A stretch of DNA of 64,000 nucleotides from Gammaproteobacteria bacterium. Its GTDB lineage: Bacteria > Pseudomonadota > Gammaproteobacteria > Arenicellales > Poriferihabitantaceae. The position numbers were made by a program, and so were the translations under genes. The notes beneath the pieces are model-generated. The model did no database searches. It was not told where the DNA came from and saw nothing but the letters and a program-made list of their open reading frames with translations. Below are positions 62,198 through 64,000 of this stretch, piece by piece; the first letter of the stretch is position 1; each line of letters begins with the position of its first letter. The stretch covers positions 62,001 to 126,000 of the forward strand of contig JAHEGU010000003.1 of the NCBI GenBank assembly GCA_024644945.1, given 5' to 3'.

Positions 62198-62255
62198 TTA
62201 CAGAGAGCCGAATTTGGCAGAATTCAGGACTATGAGGCCGATCAGAAAGGTTAAT

Positions 62256-63140
62256 TCATGTTTTATCTCGGTGGCCATATATATCGACGAATCCCGCGCT
62301 AAGGACTAAGAGGGTTCCTGTTAATTCTCTTAGACCATATGGTTCCCCGGCAAAAAGGGCGGCACTGGTGATGCCAACAATGGCTTCCATTTGCAGCAGG
62401 ATACCGAGTCGAGCTGGGTCGATGAGCTGTGAGGCCCAAAGCAATGCCCACATCATTGGAATGATCAGGCAAACAGCCATAAGTATTAACCAAGGAGCCA
62501 GGCGCAATATAGTTTCGATGTTGGGCGGACTCCCAAGTTGACTGAATGGCAGAAAAGCAATGGCGAGTCCAACCAGGCTGCCATAAAAAAAGAAACTAAA
62601 CATTTGGTCGAAACTTGAAGTATTTGATGCGCTCCTGACACGCATTGTGCCCCAGGAAAATAATATACCCGAAAGTAAAGCCATCATGTCTCCAAGATTG
62701 TGCGGTATGGGTAATCCGGATTTCTGTGACAGAATGACCAGTAATCCAGAAAATCCAAGAGCCAGTGAAAGTCCGCGCCATAAACTGAAAGGTTTTCTCA
62801 TCGCGGTAACCTCGAGCAGGGTGCTCCACGCGGGCGTAATGTAAAATAGTATGAGAGCTTTAACTACGTTGGTTAGCAATAAGCTTTCGTAATACAGTAC
62901 AAACGCTGCGCCTATGAGCAAGCCGCTTGAAATATTACCAAGGCCAAAGGTTCGGCTCTTCGCGTAGCGGAACAAAGCCACGGGCAACAGAATGATCAAT
63001 GGCGCGATAAATTGACCTAAAGTAGTCCAGGCGGGGTCGAGCCCGTTACGCTCGAAGGCGCGCAGTGGAAGCCAGAAAAGCCCCCACACCGAAGCTGCAA
63101 TGACCACTGTTATTGATGGAAGATGTTGCGTTCGTGTCAC
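62256..63140 (-). CDS. EamA/DMT-family transporter
   Basis: 294 residues from GTG 63140. Ten membrane helices in two repeats: first SIVVIAASVWGLFWLPLRAFE-like N-terminus with LLTNVVKALILFYITPAWSTLLEV, second IDPARLGILLQMEAIVGITSAALFAGEPYGLRELTG. It exports or takes up a small metabolite. The stop lies 228 bases beyond the luciferase remnant. It is separate from the other EamA gene at 58168 by sequence. No pathway link visible. Confidence 0.83.
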   Translation of the reverse strand: MTRTQHLPSITVVIAASVWGLFWLPLRAFERNGLDPAWTTLGQFIAPLIILLPVALFRYAKSRTFGLGNISSGLLIGAAFVLYYESLLLTNVVKALILFYITPAWSTLLEVTAMRKPFSLWRGLSLALGFSGLLVILSQKSGLPIPHNLGDMMALLSGILFSWGTMRVRSASNTSSFDQMFSFFFYGSLVGLAIAFLPFSQLGSPPNIETILRLAPWLILMAVCLIIPMMWALLWASQLIDPARLGILLQMEAIVGITSAALFAGEPYGLRELTGTLLVLSAGFVDIYGHRDKT

Positions 63141-63190
63141 GTCAAGAGCTTATCGGCCTATGAAAACTAGGTTGAAAATCGGTGCGGAAG

Positions 63191-64000
63191 TTATCCGTTT
63201 TGGCGTATAGGTTTGGCACCAAGAACGGTGAAAATTGTCAGAACACTTGCCAGAGCTGCGATCCAGAAAACTAAATCAGGATCACTATTGTCCAGTATGT
63301 ATCCATATATTGGTGGTGCCAGGATTCCACCAATGTTAAATCCGGTCGATACAAAGCCGAATACTTTGCCATATTGTCCAGCAGGGGTAACCGACCGAAT
63401 CAACATATCTCGTGACGGTGACACCATACCGGCAAAGAAACCACTCAGCGCAAACAACGGACCACAAATCCACATGCTGGGTGAGAAGACCACGATCCCG
63501 ACAATGCAACCGGCAATCACAGTAAACCAGACTGCAATGTTGCGGGCATGATGTTTACTCCGATCGGCGATTCTGCCGCCAAGCAGAACACCAAATGGGG
63601 AAGCGAAAAGCCAGGCGGACAATAGTGTGCCCGCTACGCCGAGTGATAATCCATGGCCTTCATGCAGTGCGGATACGCTGAATCCAGTTATTCCACGATT
63701 GACTACCGAGATGCCAACAAAGAAAACAACGCCCATTAGAATGGGAGCACTAAACAATATATTGATACCACGTTTTTCTTCAGCGCTAGTTGCTCCGAGT
63801 TCGGTCGAACTGATTGTTAGCGAACGCGTGTTCATCAACAACCCGAACGCGGTCAAAATACCCATAGATCCGCATATTAGTAGTGCCGAGGGCCAATTCA
63901 CCAGCGCTGCAAGCAACAGGATGAAAGCAGGTGCAACAGCCTCACCTAATAGCCCGGCTGCGGTATGGTAGGAAAAAGCGCGGCCTATTCGACTATCTTG
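63191..64000 (-). CDS. Major facilitator superfamily transporter, 5' part outside window
   Basis: The frame is open from the window end to the stop at 63191, 269 residues, so the true start lies beyond 64000. Seven or eight helices with MFS loops are visible: RIGRAFSYHTAAGLLGEAVAPAF near the edge and later GVLLGGRIADRSKHHARN (motif A-like, GxxxDRxxxR) and SPSRDMLIRSVTPAGQYGKVFGFVSTGFNIGG. It belongs to the MFS drug/metabolite exporters. Substrate unknown. Confidence 0.88.
   Translation of the reverse strand, partial: QDSRIGRAFSYHTAAGLLGEAVAPAFILLLAALVNWPSALLICGSMGILTAFGLLMNTRSLTISSTELGATSAEEKRGINILFSAPILMGVVFFVGISVVNRGITGFSVSALHEGHGLSLGVAGTLLSAWLFASPFGVLLGGRIADRSKHHARNIAVWFTVIAGCIVGIVVFSPSMWICGPLFALSGFFAGMVSPSRDMLIRSVTPAGQYGKVFGFVSTGFNIGGILAPPIYGYILDNSDPDLVFWIAALASVLTIFTVLGAKPIRQNG

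Noticed and set aside
61989-62309. Plus-strand ORF of 106 codons
   Set aside because: It is the shadow of the luciferase-like remnant and of the EamA gene end; its translation shows no family likeness and runs antisense to both.
1-64000. tRNA, rRNA, riboswitches, transposases, integrases, attachment sites
   Set aside because: None was seen by eye on either strand; a covariance-model and profile search would be needed to exclude them fully.

Overview
The window looks like a chromosomal segment of a free-living, aerobic heterotrophic proteobacterium, most likely a marine gammaproteobacterium. The support is gene content (TctABC, ProXVW, AzlCD, Liv, Tat and lipoprotein signals, an outer-membrane barrel, rhodanese, a proteobacterial Lon-like protease), moderate G+C by eye, and AGGAG-type ribosome sites with many TTG starts. 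The taxonomic placement is inference: no rRNA, tRNA or housekeeping marker is present. I saw no phage, transposase, insertion sequence or CRISPR array, but there are several decayed genes.

Layout. 1-9.9 kb: tail of a tripartite tricarboxylate transporter (TctC end, TctB, TctA), a 2-oxoglutarate oxygenase, AzlCD amino-acid exporter, a 3-hydroxyisobutyrate-dehydrogenase-like enzyme, then a tight three-gene set (ureidoglycolate-lyase-like, D-2-hydroxyacid dehydrogenase, type I sulfatase) and a lipoprotein esterase. 9.9-19.5 kb: a long adenylate-kinase-like protein; a flavin reductase fused to a LysR effector-binding domain without any HTH; a trimethylamine-dehydrogenase-family enzyme; YbaK-type deacylase; DUF3291; an enolase-superfamily enzyme; a maleate isomerase/arylmalonate decarboxylase-like enzyme; a sulfotransferase; DUF4389. 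19.5-28.7 kb: envelope proteins (OM barrel, NHL-repeat lipoprotein, methionine-rich repeat protein), a Lon-like protease/USP/CBS stress operon, a YdeI-like protein and a rhodanese. 28.8-41 kb: a beta-keto acid cleavage enzyme, an 18-codon ORF with a perfect Shine-Dalgarno and its own terminator, the betaine transporter proXVW, a metallo-hydrolase, and livKHMGF. 41-48.8 kb: a frameshifted D-2-hydroxyacid dehydrogenase, a P2-type ATPase, a ureohydrolase with an altered metal ligand, an arginine-deiminase-fold hydrolase, a VOC protein and a ComEC-like beta-lactamase-fold protein without metal ligands. 48.9-58 kb: an eight-gene minus-strand catabolic operon led by a GntR/FCD regulator (hydrolase, TPP enzyme, CMD, ALDH, luciferase-like monooxygenase, small unknown, flavin reductase), divergent from a GMC oxidoreductase. 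58-64 kb: two EamA exporters, a putative methyl-branched fatty acid pair (DHCR24-like flavoprotein plus CFA-synthase-like methyltransferase), a remnant of an NRPS-type luciferase-like gene, and the end of an MFS transporter.

How it fits together. Much of the content suits scavenging of small N- and S-containing metabolites: methylated or quaternary amines (betaine transporter, choline-dehydrogenase-like GMC, choline-sulfatase-like enzyme, amine-dehydrogenase-like enzyme, possible dehydrocarnitine cleavage), guanidino compounds (ureohydrolase and deiminase-fold pair) and an unidentified substrate of the GntR operon. The most unusual item is the HTH-less flavin reductase-LysR effector fusion. 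Its N-terminal half is about three quarters identical by eye to the free-standing reductase of the GntR operon. This suggests a flavin reductase gated by substrate and paired with a constitutive paralogue.
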